Part shown: positions 21,403 to 34,314 of the stretch, piece by piece
How the letters are laid out: the number at the start of each line of letters is the position of its first letter
How positions within the stretch are numbered: the stretch's first letter is position 1
Source: Perilla frutescens
Lineage: Eukaryota; Streptophyta; Magnoliopsida; Lamiales; Lamiaceae
NCBI GenBank assembly: GCA_026008535.1
Contig: BRKX01000006.1
Coordinates: 31,670,664 to 31,734,663 of the forward strand
Direction of reading: 5' to 3'
DNA: 64,000 bases
Notes under the pieces: generated by a model
The model's input: the letters and a program-made list of their open reading frames with translations, nothing else
What the model was told of the DNA's origin: nothing
Database searches by the model: none
Program-made: the position numbers and the translations under genes

Positions 21403-22499
21403 TGATGAGACCATGGCAATCATCAAATCAGTCCATCCAACGCTGCCATTAAAGGATCCCAAGATTGTTACTCCTTTAATAATCAAAGATTGGAGATCAA
21501 GATTTGAAGAGCAATGCATGGAGATAGAACTCATCAAATTGTGCATGCATGGCAGATTTGCGTTGCATGGAATTTTCGTCCCTTAGTTGATTTAATTAGG
21601 GGTTGAATTTTATTTAGACTATAGTATTTATTTAATTATGTTAGTCTATAGTTTAGTTCAGATTTTTAATTAATTATTTGTTAATTTTCGTCCATTATCT
21701 AGTTAGGTTTGACTAGAATTGTATTTAAGGCAATTTCCTACCTTGAATAGAATTCTAGTTTAGGTATCTTCCTAGTATAGTTAGAGATCCCTTTTGGATC
21801 AATTTTTAAGCCTTTTATGATGCTAATTTCGTTCCCCTTAGTACTTATAAATAGGGGAACCATGTCTCATTGTTACTTTAGACATTGTTGAATTAAATTG
21901 CTTTTGCATTCAATTTGTGTCTCAAATCTATTTGTCTTTTGAATACTTTTCATACGAAAATATTCATTCTTGGAGCTAGCAACTACAAGTCTTATTCAAG
22001 GGTATTGCTTAATCCACTTGAGGGATTAACTGGTATTCGCTATCGAGGAACAACTTGGAGATTTCAACCTTGAAGACGTTCGAGATTCAAGGAGGCTATC
22101 GGGTTGTGAATCACTTCATCAACACCACACGTCCATCACCATCATCGACGACCTTCAAATCAGCCACAAAGTTCGAGTATTCCTCGTTCGTTCGCTTTAT
22201 CCGTAAGTTCGTTTATTCCCTATCATATCCTATCTACTCGAGCCCTTCTTCACCTAACCTATACACATTCCTACCCTTAAATTCCAGCCCTCATTTATCC
22301 CTTTACAGCCCTCCTTTACGTTGGTTTTGTGTTACATAGTTCGTGTCGTTTTCTACGTGTTCTAGTTGTGTAGATTTATCGTAATTTTCATTTGTTTATC
22401 GAGTCGGATTGAAGCCCTTCATTAAGTTGACGTGTTTCGTTCCTAAGTCTTCCGCTACGTTATTATTATCGTCCTAGATTAATTGTCCGGGTCGTATCA
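21403..22499 (+). repeat. LTR-2, 5' LTR of N1
   Basis: The LTR is 1097 bp, TGATGAGACCATGG to GGTCGTATCA, with a TATA box at 21846-21853. Its partner is 55069-56141 on the minus strand. Confidence 0.9.
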
Positions 22500-23377
22500 T
22501 ATTTTGGCATCAGAGCCACGTCAGCTCTGCTAGTCGTGGTTCAATCCGACGTGTCATTTTATCCTACGTGTCGTCCTACGTGTCTTTTATTTTATTACTT
22601 GTCATTGAGTTGTAACAGCATAGCTATCATTTAAAAAAAAAAGAGAGAGAAAAAGCCGATCAAAAAAAAAAAGAGGCGATCAAAAAAAAAAAAAAAAATT
22701 GTTCGGATAAAAAAAAATAAAAAAAATCCGAAAATTAAAAAAAAAAGAGAAAAAAAAGAGGTATATTCATTGTGTTTCCTTTGAGTCTTGTTTTAATTTT
22801 GGTACTTTCCTTTTAGTACTACTCTATAGTTGGTAATAACCTTGTGAGTCTTTTCTTATTTGGTAATTTCCTTCTTGTATAATTCTTTAGTTGGTAACTT
22901 CCTTTAGAGTCATATTTTATTTTTGGAACTTTCCTTCCAAGTTTTAATTCTATTTGGTAATTTCCATTAGAGTCTTATTTTATTTTGGGATCTTTCCTTC
23001 CTAGTTTATTTCATAGTTGGTAGTTTCTATTTGAGTTATAGTTTCTTTTTGGTTATTTCCTTCTAGAGTCTAGTTCAATTAGGATATTTAGAATTGTGTC
23101 ACAATTGTGTAACACTTTCCAAATTACCTAATCTTTCTTTCCTTCTACCTTTGGGATTTATTTTTGGATTCCTATTCTATTTGGGAACTTCAAAAATACA
23201 TCTAATTCTTTCCTTTTCTAGCTTTCTTCCATCCAAATCCTTCCAAACCTTCCACATACACTTCCTTCCTTCAAATTTTCGTCCACCATCATCAAAGGGA
23301 TCGAAAATTCAGCCTAGTCCAGATACATCATCTGTTCACACTCATATATACCATCCGGACCACACACATATGCACCC
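22500..23377 (+). other. Leader of N1
   Basis: The PBS is TGGCATCAGAGCC at 22505-22517. The A-rich tract is at 22632-22760. The perfect inverted repeat TTCGGAT (22702-22708) / ATCCGAA (22726-22732) has a 17-nt A-rich loop. C-rich ATACACC repeats begin at about 23345 and run into the gag frame. Confidence 0.8.
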
Positions 23378-24058
23378 ATGTACCATCTGGTCCATACACC
23401 ATACACCAATCATACTCCGTATACCCATACACCCTATACACCAAATTCTCGCCATCTCTACCGCAACAACAATATGATCATCCCTGAATTTGAAGGTCTA
23501 TATGATCCCGATGCTTACCTTGATTGGGAACAAAGAGTCGACAAAATCTTTCAGCACTACTACTTCCCCGAGCCAAAGAAGGTGCAATTAGTTTCCTTGG
23601 CGTTTACAGGCTACGCAGCAACATGGTGGGAATTACAGCAGAACCGGTGCCACAGAGATCACCTTCCACCTATCGACACATGGTGTGAGTTGAAAGATTT
23701 GATGCGGAAACGCTTCATTCCAGACCACTACCAATGGGAGTTAGAAGAAAAGCTATACAAGCTTAGACAAAGAGATCAAAGTGTAAATGACTACTACAAC
23801 AAAATGATTGAAGCCATGAGACGAGCTGATGTAGAAGAATATCCAGAAGATACCATGGATAGATTTCTAGCTGGTCTACGAAGGACAATTCGTGAAAGAG
23901 TAGTATTGTAGCACTTCGACGAGTTGGAGGACATGGTGGAATATGCCATCCGGATAGAAAAATGGCTAGAGGAACTAGAGATGAAGTCAAAGAAAGAGGT
24001 TCAAGTAGAGTCGACCACGAGTTACCAACTTGAGTCATTCGAGGAGTTTCTACGTACC
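23378..24058 (+). pseudogene. N1 gag, 5' half
   Basis: It is nearly identical to N2 gag: PYTNHTPYTHT start, PEFEGLYDPDAYLDWE, YAATWWELQQNRC. A TAG at 23909-23911 replaces a Tyr codon; the frame is open before and after. It ends at LRTY, where T5 inserted. The second half is 55982-56736 on the minus strand. Confidence 0.85.
24054..24058. repeat. Target-site duplication of T5 (GTACC)
   Basis: It pairs with GGTAC at 56732-56736, which reads GTACC on the other strand. Confidence 0.9.
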
Positions 24059-25362
24059 TGGTGTGACCCGGGACTAAATGACCAACGAGACACAAAAGAC
24101 GCGGAAGCAAAGGAAAGAAACTACGTCGGTACGAAAGGATTCTATACTCGAATAACTAGGCGACCAAGACTCAACTAAAATACCTAGAACTATGACACAA
24201 CTAAATAACACAAACCAAGGGTTATAGGGGCTGTATGGGACGATTATGAGGGCTGGAATTGGGTAGGAATTTGTGTGTGAAGGTTGGTGAAGAAGGGCTT
24301 GGAGAAGATAGGATATGTTAGTGTTTGAACGGACTTACGTATACAACGAACGGCGTAGGACTTCGAATTTGATGGTGGCTGCCGTGATGATGGACGACGA
24401 TGGAGGGTGGCTTGATGTCGATGATGGAGTTGGACGATGGTGGTGGTGAAGTGATTCACAACCCGATAGCCTCCTTGAATCTCGAACGTCTTCAAGGTTG
24501 AAATCTCCAAGTTGTTCCTCGTTAGCGAATACCGGTCAATCCCTCAAGTGAATTGAGCAATACCCTTGAATAAGACTTGTAGTTGCTAGCTCCAAGAATG
24601 AATATTTTCGTGTGAAAAGTATTCAAAAGACAAATAGATTTGAGACACAAATTGAATGCAAAAGCAATTTAATTCAACAATGTCTAAAGTATCAATGAGA
24701 CATGGTTCCCCTATTTATAAGCACTAAGGGGGACGAAAATTAGCATAAAAAAGGGCCTAAAGATTGATCCTAAAGGGATCTCTAACTATACTAGGAAGTT
24801 CCCTAAACTAGAACTCTATTCAAGGTAGGAAATTGCCTTAAATACAATTCTAGTCAAACTTGGACTCTTGGACTCTTAATGACCGAAATTAATCAACTAA
24901 AATATGATCTACTATAGTCCAAAATTAAACAAAAATAATACTATAGTCTTGATAATTAATTCTCGAACAGGCGCCTCTGGTAGATAAGACATGGTCACGC
25001 CTTATTCGCCATGACCTCCTGGAATTGCATCAAATTGAAATCTTCATATTTTCGACCAAGTAAGCTTCAATCCTCCAAGGTTTGGTCTTCATCTTCAATT
25101 GAGAGCATTGTAATCACCTTGGGGTTGCCTTGATCATTCATCTCTTCAAGATTAATACTCCATGGTGTGTTCTTGATCTTCAATAGTTAATAAATTAACT
25201 ATCTTGGAATTGCTTCTCTTGACTTCTTCATCTCCAATCTCGAGCTTTCTTCGAATCAACACTTGCAAGTAAGCTTGCAACTTCTTAGCTCTTGATCTTG
25301 TGATTGGTCCTCTAAATTGCAACTCCGGTTCTTCATCATCTTCGTTGTCCATGGCTTCATCA
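24059..25362 (-). repeat. LTR-3, 3' LTR of T5
   Basis: The LTR is 1304 bp, TGATGAAGCCATGG to GGTCACACCA in sense, equal in length to 56737-58040. It encodes the last about 70 residues of T5 gag-pol (GPITRSRAKKLQ...). One difference seen near its start: AACGAAGATG against AACAAAGATG in the other copy. Confidence 0.9.
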
Positions 25363-28300
25363 TTCCCCCCCTGCTGAAAAGAATTCGTCCTCGAATTTGG
25401 ATCATCATCTTGATCGAATTCATCTGCATCAAAGGGAGATAAATCAGCTACATTAAACGTTGAAGAACATTTATACTCACCAGGTAGATCAATGCGGTAT
25501 GCATTGTCATTGACACAGCTTAAGACGGTGAAAGGACCATCTCCTCTTGGTGACAACTTTGATTTCCTTAGATTAGGAAACCGTCCGGGACTCAAATGAA
25601 TCCAAACACGATCACTGGGCTGAAATACAACACGTTTGCGACGTGTGTTACGGGCGGCGGCGGTTTGGGTACCTTTGTGCTCGATCCGGGCTCTTACTTT
25701 CTCATGCATCTCCTTGATAAGATCAGCTCTCTTCAATCCTTTAACACTTGTTAGATACTCAACAGGTAAAGGAATCAAATCATTAGGCGTTAGTGGATTA
25801 AAACCATAAACAACCTCAAATGGAGACATGTTAGTAGAAGAATGAATAACACGATTGTAAGCAAACTCAGCATAAGGTAAACATTCTTCCCATGACTTCA
25901 CATTATTCTTAATCAACGACCTAAGCAATGTTCCTAAAGTACGATTCACAACCTCAGTTTGACCATCGGTTTGTGGATGACATGCAGTAGAAAACAATAA
26001 CTTAGTACCTAGCTTTCCCCAAAGAACGCGCCAAAAATGTCCCAAAAATTTAGAATCCCTATCACTAACAATAGTACGAGGAATTCCATGCAATCTAACA
26101 ACATGAATAAAGAACAAATTGGCTATGTGAACAGCATCATCAGTTTTCCTACATGCAATGAAATGTGCCATTTTGGAAAACCTATCAACTACAACAAACA
26201 CAGAATCTTTACCCGATCTAGACCTAGGCAATCCCAAAATGAAATCCATAGATAAATCAATCCAAGGACTAGATGGAGCAGGTAAAGGCGTGTACAAACC
26301 AAAAGGATGCGAAGTAGATTTAGACTTATGACAAGTAATACATCTACTACACATGCGTTCAACATCACGTTTCATATGCGGCCAAAAGAAATGCTCATGC
26401 AACAAGGATAATGTCTTATGCACACCAAAATGTCCCATTAATCCTCCCGCATGCGATTCTAAAACAAGTAGCTCACGCATAGAACAAGTAGGAATGCACA
26501 ACTTAGATTCTCTAAACAAAAACCCATCATGCACATAAAATCCATCAAAAGATCTAGTAGAATTCGAACACTTAGCATAAATGGGGCTGAAATAATCGTC
26601 CATGGCATACAATGATTTAATGGACTCAAAACCAAGCATCTTAGCATGCATTAGGTTAAGCAACGTGTACCTTCGAGAGAGGGCGTCGGCGACGACGTTG
26701 TCTTCTCCTTTTTTGTACTTGATGACGTATGGAAACGACTCGATGAATTCGACCCATCTCGCATGACGCTTGTTCAAGTTGCTTTGACCTTTCAAGTGCT
26801 TCAAGCTCTCATGATCCGTGTGAATGACGAACTCCTTGGGCCACAAATAGTGCTGCCATGTATCCAATGCACGCTTCAAAGCGTATAGCTCCTTATCGTA
26901 CGTCGAATAACGCAAACTGGCGCCATTGAGTTTCTCACTGAAGTAAGCTACGGGACGCTTTTCCTGCATCAAAACAGCACCAATACCTATCCCGGAGGCA
27001 TCACACTCGATCTCAAAAGTTTTGGAAAAATCAGGTAAACACAAAACAGGAGCGGAACATAACAAAGATTTCAAAGTATTAAACGCATGCTCTTGTTGCT
27101 TACCCCATTCAAACTTGCGATCCTTCTTACTTAGCTCAGTAAGAGGCGCGGCAATGCTAGAGAAATCGCGCACAAAGCGACGATAAAATCCGGCAAGGCC
27201 GTGAAAGGATCGGACTTCAGACGCGGTTTTGGGCGTTGGCCATTCCTCAATCGCCTTGATTTTGGAACGGTCAACCTCAATACCTCTACAACTCACAACA
27301 AAGCCTAAGAATACTACTTCATTCAAGCAAAAAGAACACTTAGACATGTTGCCATACAATCGAGCATCTCTCAAAAGCAAAAATACGCGCCTAAGGTGAT
27401 CTAGGTGCGCCTGTGCACTGTGACTGTATATCAGGATATCATCAAAGTAAACAACAACATATTTCCCAATAACATCACGCAAAACATGATTCATCAATCT
27501 CATAAATGTGCTCGGTGCATTTGTGAGACCAAAAGGCATAACCAACCATTCATATAAACCATGCTTAGTCTTAAAAGCCGTTTTCCATTCATCTCCTTCA
27601 TGCATGCGAACTTGAAAATAACCAGACCTCAAATCAATCTTAGAAAATATCTTAGATCCACTAAGTTCATCTAGCATATCATCAAGCCTAGGAATGGGAA
27701 AACGATACTTAACTGTTATCTTGTTGATGGCTCTGCAATCCATGCACATTCTCCATTCATTGTTCTTCTTGGGCACTAGAATCACTGGAACTGCACATGG
27801 GCTCATCGACTCTCAGATTTGCTTCTTCTCCAACAGCTCCTTAACTTGACGGTCTATCTCCTTAGTCTCTTCAGGCGACGTGCGGTAAGCTGGGCGATTC
27901 GGCAAGACGGCTCTGGGCACGAAATCAATCTGGTGCTCGATCCCACGAACTGGAGGTAATCCACTTGGAATCTCATCCGGAAATACGTCCTCGAACTCCT
28001 TCATGAGTGGCTGCACATCACTAGGCAAAGAAACATCGTTAGTAGCACTGTTCTTACAAGTTAAAAGAACTAAAGGCAAACCTGCTTTAATAGCTTTCTC
28101 AACGCCTTTAATTGTGCAAAACAGGGCTCGATTCTTCTCTTGTGACTTAGGGGCTGAACTCACGCCTTTTCCATATGTAATGGAGCTGGAATGAGGTGTG
28201 GAAGGGGCTGCAATGGTTGTGGAAGAAGTAGGGGGCGGCGGTGAAGAGGATTCGGCCGTGAGGGGGCTGTCCGCGGCGATGGCTCGGACGGCGGCTGCGG

Positions 28301-30152
28301 TGGTCTTCTCACGCTCCTCTTTGAACCTTGCTCACATTATTTCTTGCTCCTCTTGAACAGCTTTGGGTGTCAACGGCTTCAAGATGGTGGTTCGGCCGTC
28401 TTTCTTCACTGTGTAGGTGTTCGTGAGTCCGTCGTGTACAGCTTGTCTATCGAATTGCCACGGTCTCCCTAAAAGTATATGTGCTGCATCCATAGGAATA
28501 ACATCGCATAATACAGTGTCAGAATAACGACCAATGGAAAAGGATACATGTACCTGACCGGTTACACGAACTGTGCCTCTTTCGGTAAGCCATTGCAAGC
28601 GGTATGGATTTGGATGCTTCACAGTGGAAAGTCCAAGTTTGTCGACTGCGTACTGGCTTACTGCATTGATAACACTCCCACTATCAACGATCATCGCGCA
28701 AGTCTTGCCTTGAACAGCAACTTTCATGTAGAAGATGTTCTCTCGCTGCGATTGTTGCTCTTCTTCTCGGTTTATGTTCAGACTGCGGATAGAAACCAAA
28801 CTGACATGAAGATTCTCGGGTTCTTCTTCTTCAAACTCAACTTGGGCGTCTTCTTCAGGTGAAGGGTCGGCCTTGGGCGGTTCATCATCTTCACTGGCTG
28901 ATTCGAGCTCATTCTGATCCGTGATGAAAAGAACGCGTCGGTTTGTGCACTGATTCTGAAAATGGCCCCAACCTTGGCATTTATGGCATTGAACATCTCG
29001 GGCTCGACTAGGGGCTGAAGTTGGCGCCGGACTGGGCTGATTGGGCCGTTGGAATGGTGGCCTTGGTGTAGACTCGGGTCTACGGTTGGCTTGCGGTGTA
29101 GAACGATCGAAACGGCGATCCGGAGGTCCGGATTGACCACGGGGTCGTGTAGAATCAACAGAAGGAGTAGAAGGTGATGTGGAAGGTGTACCTTTACTCC
29201 AAGATTGGCGAGTAGGGGCTGAAGTCTGACTGGATCGACGGCGGCCTTCTCGCAACTGCTTTTCCACAATTGATGCGTACTGCACCATTCTCTCTATGCT
29301 TGTGAATTCTTTGAGTTCCACTTCACATGCAATATCGGGATTCATACCTTCAATGTACCGAATGATGGTAGCATTCAAGGTCTCTTCTTTCCCAACTCGA
29401 TTCAAGGCTGTCTCGAGCTCCTTATGGTACTCTTCAATCGAACGGGTTCCTTGCTTGATCCGGTTGAGCTTCTTTTGAAGCTCTCTTTCATAGTGGACTG
29501 GAATGAAACGTCCACGCATTAATCCCTTCATTTCTTCCCATGTGTCAATTGGCGGATTGCGGTTTCTGCGCCTTCTTTCCTGCTGCATCTCCCACCAAGT
29601 GGCTGCGTAGCCTCTGAACTCCAAACAGGCTAACTGCACCTTTTTGACCTCTGTGAAGTCGTAGCAGTCAAAAATCTTCTCTACCTTACGTTCCCAATCA
29701 AGATAGATATCGGGATCGTGAAGGCCTTCAAACTCCGGAATGCTCGTTTTGATGTTGTTGAGCATTCGGTCTTCATTATAGTCATCACGACAATTTCCAC
29801 GTCTCTGGCGACGGCCTTGGTCGAACTCTTCAGTATTCTCATCAAAGTACTCCTCTTCAGGCTCGTTTTGACGCTCATTGCGTCTAGTGGGTCCTCGAAC
29901 TGCCTGAGTAATGGTCGGTGTGATCTTAGTGCGTTCAATAGCATGCACTAAGCTATCAAGTTTGTCAGACAGGGCCTGGTGCTGTCTCTGGAAGTGTTTT
30001 GAGAGTGCCTCAAAATGATACTTAGGATCCCACGGTGCGGGTGGATCCGAAGTGGACTCCATGGGGGCTTTGGACGGATCTTGGGATGGGTCCAAAGGTG
30101 GAGTATCGGCTGGGGGAGTCTGGGATGACTCAGATCGTGTACCTTTCTTCAT
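25152..30152 (-). pseudogene. T5 gag-pol polyprotein, two nonsense codons
   Basis: The start at 30152 (MKKGTRSESS) is chosen by likeness to the T4 gag. In order: gag core (IPEFEGLHDPDIYLDWE, YAATWWEMQQERR), CCHC knuckle (CHKCQGWGHFQNQC), protease (IVDSGSVINAVS), RT (YFDDILIYS), RNase H (ECDASG), integrase zinc finger and DDE core, then SRTNSFQQGGNDE and the LTR-encoded tail GPITRSRAKKLQ. TGA at 28332-28334 lies in the protease-RT linker. TGA at 27813-27815 stands where relatives have CGA, a likely CpG change. All parts share one frame, so nothing else appears broken. Shared R-U5 sequence makes T5 the best candidate enzyme donor for N1 and N2. Confidence 0.93.
25363..25398 (-). promoter_or_regulatory. 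PPT and pre-PPT hairpin of T5
   Basis: In sense: AATTCG-AGGA-CGAATT (the outer pair is lost by one mismatch), TTTTCAGCAGGGGGGGAA, then LTR start TGATGAAG. The purine tract has the same seven Gs as T1. Confidence 0.8.
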
Positions 30153-30427
30153 GATACCTACAAGATGAACAAACGTAAAGGAAAACAAGGTAGAACCTCA
30201 CAACCTCACGTTCACTCGTTTGTTTTCACTCTTGATTTTACCACTCGTGTTTGCACTCACAGTGTTTAGTGAAGTGTGTGTGTCGTGTATAATAGAATGG
30301 AGGAGTAGAACTCTTGTCGAATGTCGAGGGTACGGATGAACTGCACGAAGGTGTAGACGAGTATCACTATCTAGGATCAATGGATGAGATGGTATGATGA
30401 TGTGTAGGAGGCGTGTGGCTTATGTGG
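30153..30427 (-). other. Distal leader of T5
   Basis: It is a C-rich, pyrimidine-biased leader in sense, ending with ACACGAGTGGTAAAATCAAG and the GAG|GT ... GTAG|GT splice-like pair before the gag ATG. It breaks off at the inversion junction 30428 and continues at 58782. Confidence 0.7.
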
Positions 30428-30431
30428 CTAA
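30428..30431. other. Left inversion junction (CTAA, = TTAG)
   Basis: T5 leader on the left meets LTR-2 on the right. The four bases fit both partners. The other junction at 58783-58786 shows the same TTAG. Confidence 0.8.
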
Positions 30432-30906
30432 AGTAACAATGAGACATGGTTCCCCTATTTATAAGTACTAAGGGGAACGAAATTAGCATCATAAAAGGCT
30501 TAAAAATTGATCCAAAAGGGATCTCTAACTATAGTAGGAAGATACCTAAGCTAGAATTCTATTCAAAGTAGGAAATTGCCTTAAATACAATTCTAGTCAA
30601 CTATGACTATATTATGGACGAAAATTACATAATAAATAATTAAAAATCTGAACTAAAATATAGACTAACATAATTAAATAAATACTATAGTCTAAATAAA
30701 ATTAACCCCATAATTAAATTAATTAAGGGACGAAAATTCCATGCAACGCGAATCTGCCATGTATGCACAATTTGATGAGTTCTATCTTCATGCATTGCTC
30801 TTCAAATCTTGATCTCCAATCTTTGATTATTAAAGAAGTAACAATCTTGGGATCCTTTAATGGCAGCTTTGGATGGACCGATTTGATGATTGCCATGGTC
30901 TCATCA
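30428..30906 (-). repeat. LTR-2 fragment (U3 part)
   Basis: In sense it runs from TGATGAGACCATGG (30906) to GTTACTTTAG (30428). It continues exactly at 58783 with TTAGACATTG when the inversion is undone. It is nearly identical to the matching part of 59202-60296, including ACTATAGTAGG and TTCAAAGTAGG. Confidence 0.85.
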
Positions 30907-30911
30907 CAATC
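30907..30911. repeat. Duplicated CAATC in T2 gag-pol, one copy
   Basis: It pairs with GATTG at 60297-60301 (CAATC on minus). In T1 the uninterrupted site reads GGTCACAATCCGGAG (about 11467-11481). Confidence 0.85.
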
Positions 30912-33900
30912 CGGAGTTTGAGCATCATTCGAGAAGAGGAACAAGAACACCAACGGGAAAACATCTTCTACACCCGTGCAGTGATTCAAGGTCACACGTG
31001 TTCCATGATAATCGATAGTGGCAGTGTGATCAATGCCATTAGTCAGTACGCAGTTGAAAAGCTTGGTCTACCTGTTCAACAACATGCAAAACCTTACAGA
31101 TTGCAGTGGCTTACAGAAAGAGGCGAGATACGCGTGGTTCACCAGGTAAGTGTCTCATTCTCAATCCATAAGTTTTCTGACACTGTTTTGTGCGACGTTA
31201 TCCCTATGGATGCGGCACACTTGTTATTAGGCAGACCTTGGCAGTATGATCGACGTGTTGTCCACGATGGACGTCTGAACACTTACACCGTCGACATTGA
31301 TGGCCGAATCAGCACCCTAAGGCCATTATCACCTAAAGACGTTGCTACGGATCAGCAACGCATGCAAGAAAGGTTCAAAGAGGAAAAGGCGAAGCAAGCA
31401 GCCGCAAAACGGGCCCCGAAGGCCACGGCCGAGACCTCAGCCCCCGGGCAGCCCCTTGCCGTCGCCCCTAACCCTCCCAAACCACCTCATTCGAGCTCCC
31501 TAGCTGTGGAAAAGAAGTCGGAGTCGAGTTCAAACAAGCCTCATGTGAAGAGCTTGTTTATTTCAGCAAAAGGAGTTCAGAAAGCCGTTAAAGCAGGTAT
31601 GCCCCTTGTTCTACTCACATTTAAGAGCAGTACTACTAATGATTGTTTGCCTAGTGATGTGCAGCCCTTACTTGACGAGTTCAAGGACATATTTCCCGAG
31701 GAGATACCCGGAGGACTTCCACCAGTGCGAGGAATCGAGCATCAGATCGATTTCGTCCCCGAAGCCGTGCTTCCCAACCGACCAGCCTATAGGACGTCTC
31801 CCGACGAGACTAAGGAGATAGATAGGCAAGTCAAAGAGCTGTTGGAGAAGAAGCAAATTCGAGAGAGCTTGAGCCCGTGCGCCGTTCCAGTGATTCTAGT
31901 GCCAAAAAAGAACAACGAATGGCGTATGTGCATGGACTGCCGTGCAATCAACAAAATCACGGTAAAGTATCGTTTTCCCATCCCTAGATTAGATGATATG
32001 CTTGATGAGTTATCTGGTTCGCGTGTCTTTTCTAAAATTGATTTGCGTTCTGGTTATTTTCAAGTACGTATGCAAGAAGGTGATGAATGGAAAACTGCAT
32101 TTAAGACTAAGCATGGTTTGTATGAATGGCTTGTTATGCCTTTTGGTCTCACTAATGCACCAAGCACATTTATGCGTCTGATGAATCATGTTTTACGTGA
32201 AGTAATTGGAAAGTATGTTGTTGTGTATTTTGATGACATCTTGATTTACAGTGACACGACACATACACATATGCAGCACCTTAGACACGTTTTTGAACTT
32301 CTTAGGGAGTCGAAATTGTATGGTAATCTGTCTAAGTGTTCTTTTTGCATGAATGAAGTCGTGTTTCTAGGCTTCGTTGTGAGTTTACGTGGTATAGAAG
32401 TAGACCGTTCCAAAATCAAAGCGATTGAGGAATGGCCCACTCCTAAGTCTGCAAGTGATGTGAGATCTTTCCACGGTCTTGCTGGCTTTTATCGTCGCTT
32501 TGTGCGTGATTTTTCCAGCATAGCCGCGCCGCTTACTGAGTTAAGCAAGAAAGATCGCAAGTTTGAATGGGGTCCTGTTCAAGAGCATGCGTTTAACACT
32601 TTAAAGTCTTGTTTATGTAATGCGCCTGTTCTTGCTCTTCCGGACTTTAATAAGACTTTTGAAATCGAATGTGATGCCTCGGGCAAAGGGATTGGTGCTG
32701 TTTTGATGCAGGAACGGCGTCCAGTCGCCTATTTTAGTGAGAAGCTCCATGATGCAGCCCTTCGTTATTCTACCTATGAAAAGGAGCTGTACGCACTCAA
32801 GAGAGCTTTAGAAACGTGGCAGCACTATTTGTGGCCTAAGGAGTTTGTGATTCACACGGATCACGAGAGTTTGAAGCATCTAAAGGGCCAACAAAATCTG
32901 AACAAGCGACATGCACGATGGGTAGAGTTTATCGAGTCTTTCCCGTACGTCATCAAGTACAAGAAAGGAGCTGAAAATGTCGTTGCTGATGCCTTGTCTC
33001 GAAGGTACGTTCTCTTGAACCTTATGCATGCTAAGATGTTGGGATTTGATGCAATAAAGGAGTTATATGCATGTGATGAATTTTTCGCACCCATATATGC
33101 TGAATGTTGCTCAAAATCTCGAGCGTATGATGGTTATTTCGTGCATGAAGGTTTCTTGTTCAAGGGTTCACAGTTGTGTATTTCTAAGTCTTCTATGCGT
33201 GAGTTGTTAGTTCTAGAATCGCATGCGGGAGGTTTAATGGGTCACTTTGGTGTGTCTAAGACGTTAAACTTGCTGCATGAACATTTCTTCTGGCCACGTA
33301 TGAAGCATGATGTTGAGAATGTGTGTAGTAGATGCATTACATGTAGGAAATCGAAATCTACTTCACATCCTTTTGGTTTATACACTCCTCTACCAGCCCC
33401 GTCTTCCCCGTGGATTGATTTATCTATGGATTTCATATTAGGTTTACCACGGTCTAGGTCTGGTCGAGATTCCATTTTCGTTGTAGTTGATAGGTTTTCC
33501 AAGATGTCGCATTTCATTGCATGTAGGAAAACCGATGATGCTGTACACATTGCCAATCTGTTCTTTATACATGTTGTGCGTTTACATGGAATACCTAGAA
33601 CTATTGTTAGTGATAGGGATTCTAAGTTTCTTGCACATTTTTGGCGTGTACTATGGGGTAAGTTAGGTACCAAACTGTTATTTTCTACTGCATGTCATCC
33701 GCAAACTGATGGACAAACTGAAGTAGTTAATCGCACTTTAGGTACTTTGCTGCGTTCTTTAGTTAAAAACAACTTGAAATCATGGGAAGATTGTTTGCCA
33801 TATGCTGAATTCGCTTATAATCGCGTTGTGCATTCATCTACCAATATGTCTCCATTTGAAGTTGTTTATGGTTTTAATCCGCTAACGCCTAATGATCTGT

Positions 33901-34277
33901 TGCCTTTACCTGTTGAGCATCTAACAAGTGTTAAAGGTACGAGAAAAGCGGAACAAGTTAAAGAGATGCATGAGAAAGTACGTGCGCGTATTGAAGCCGT
34001 TGGCGCACGTAATGCTGTTCAAAAGAATAAACGGCGCAAGCAAGTGATTTTCCAGCCTGGAGATCGCATCTGGATTCATCTGAGTCCTGGACGGTTTCCT
34101 AACTTGAGAAAATCGAAATTGATGCCACGAGGAGATGGACCGTTCACCGTGCTGAGTCGAGTCAATGATAATGCATATCGCATTGATTTACCCGGTGAAT
34201 ATAAGTGTTCATCTACATTTAATGTTGCTGACTTATCTCCCTTTTCTGCAGATGATGAGTTCGACGTTGATGAGTCC

Positions 34278-34314
34278 CCGAATTCGAGGACGAATTCTTT
34301 TCAGCAGGGGGGAA
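34278..34314 (+). promoter_or_regulatory. Pre-PPT hairpin and PPT of T2
   Basis: CGAATTCGAGGACGAATTC forms the conserved stem-loop, followed by TTTTCAGCAGGGGGGAA. One G is missing from the run compared with T1. Confidence 0.8.

Larger units (their letters stand above)
21403..24058 (+). mobile_element. Gag-only element N1, 5' part
   Basis: It comprises the 5' LTR, PBS, leader and the first half of gag. At 24058 it is interrupted by T5 (TSD GTACC). The rest, with PPT and 3' LTR, lies inverted at 55061-56736. N1 itself sits antisense inside T4 pol (TSD GACAG/CTGTC). Confidence 0.9.
24059..30427 (-). mobile_element. Autonomous element T5, 3' part
   Basis: It comprises the distal leader, gag-pol and 3' LTR. 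The 5' LTR, PBS and proximal leader are at 56737-58782 on the plus strand. The two parts become contiguous when 30428-58786 is reversed. T5 lies antisense in N1 gag with TSD GTACC. Confidence 0.9.
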
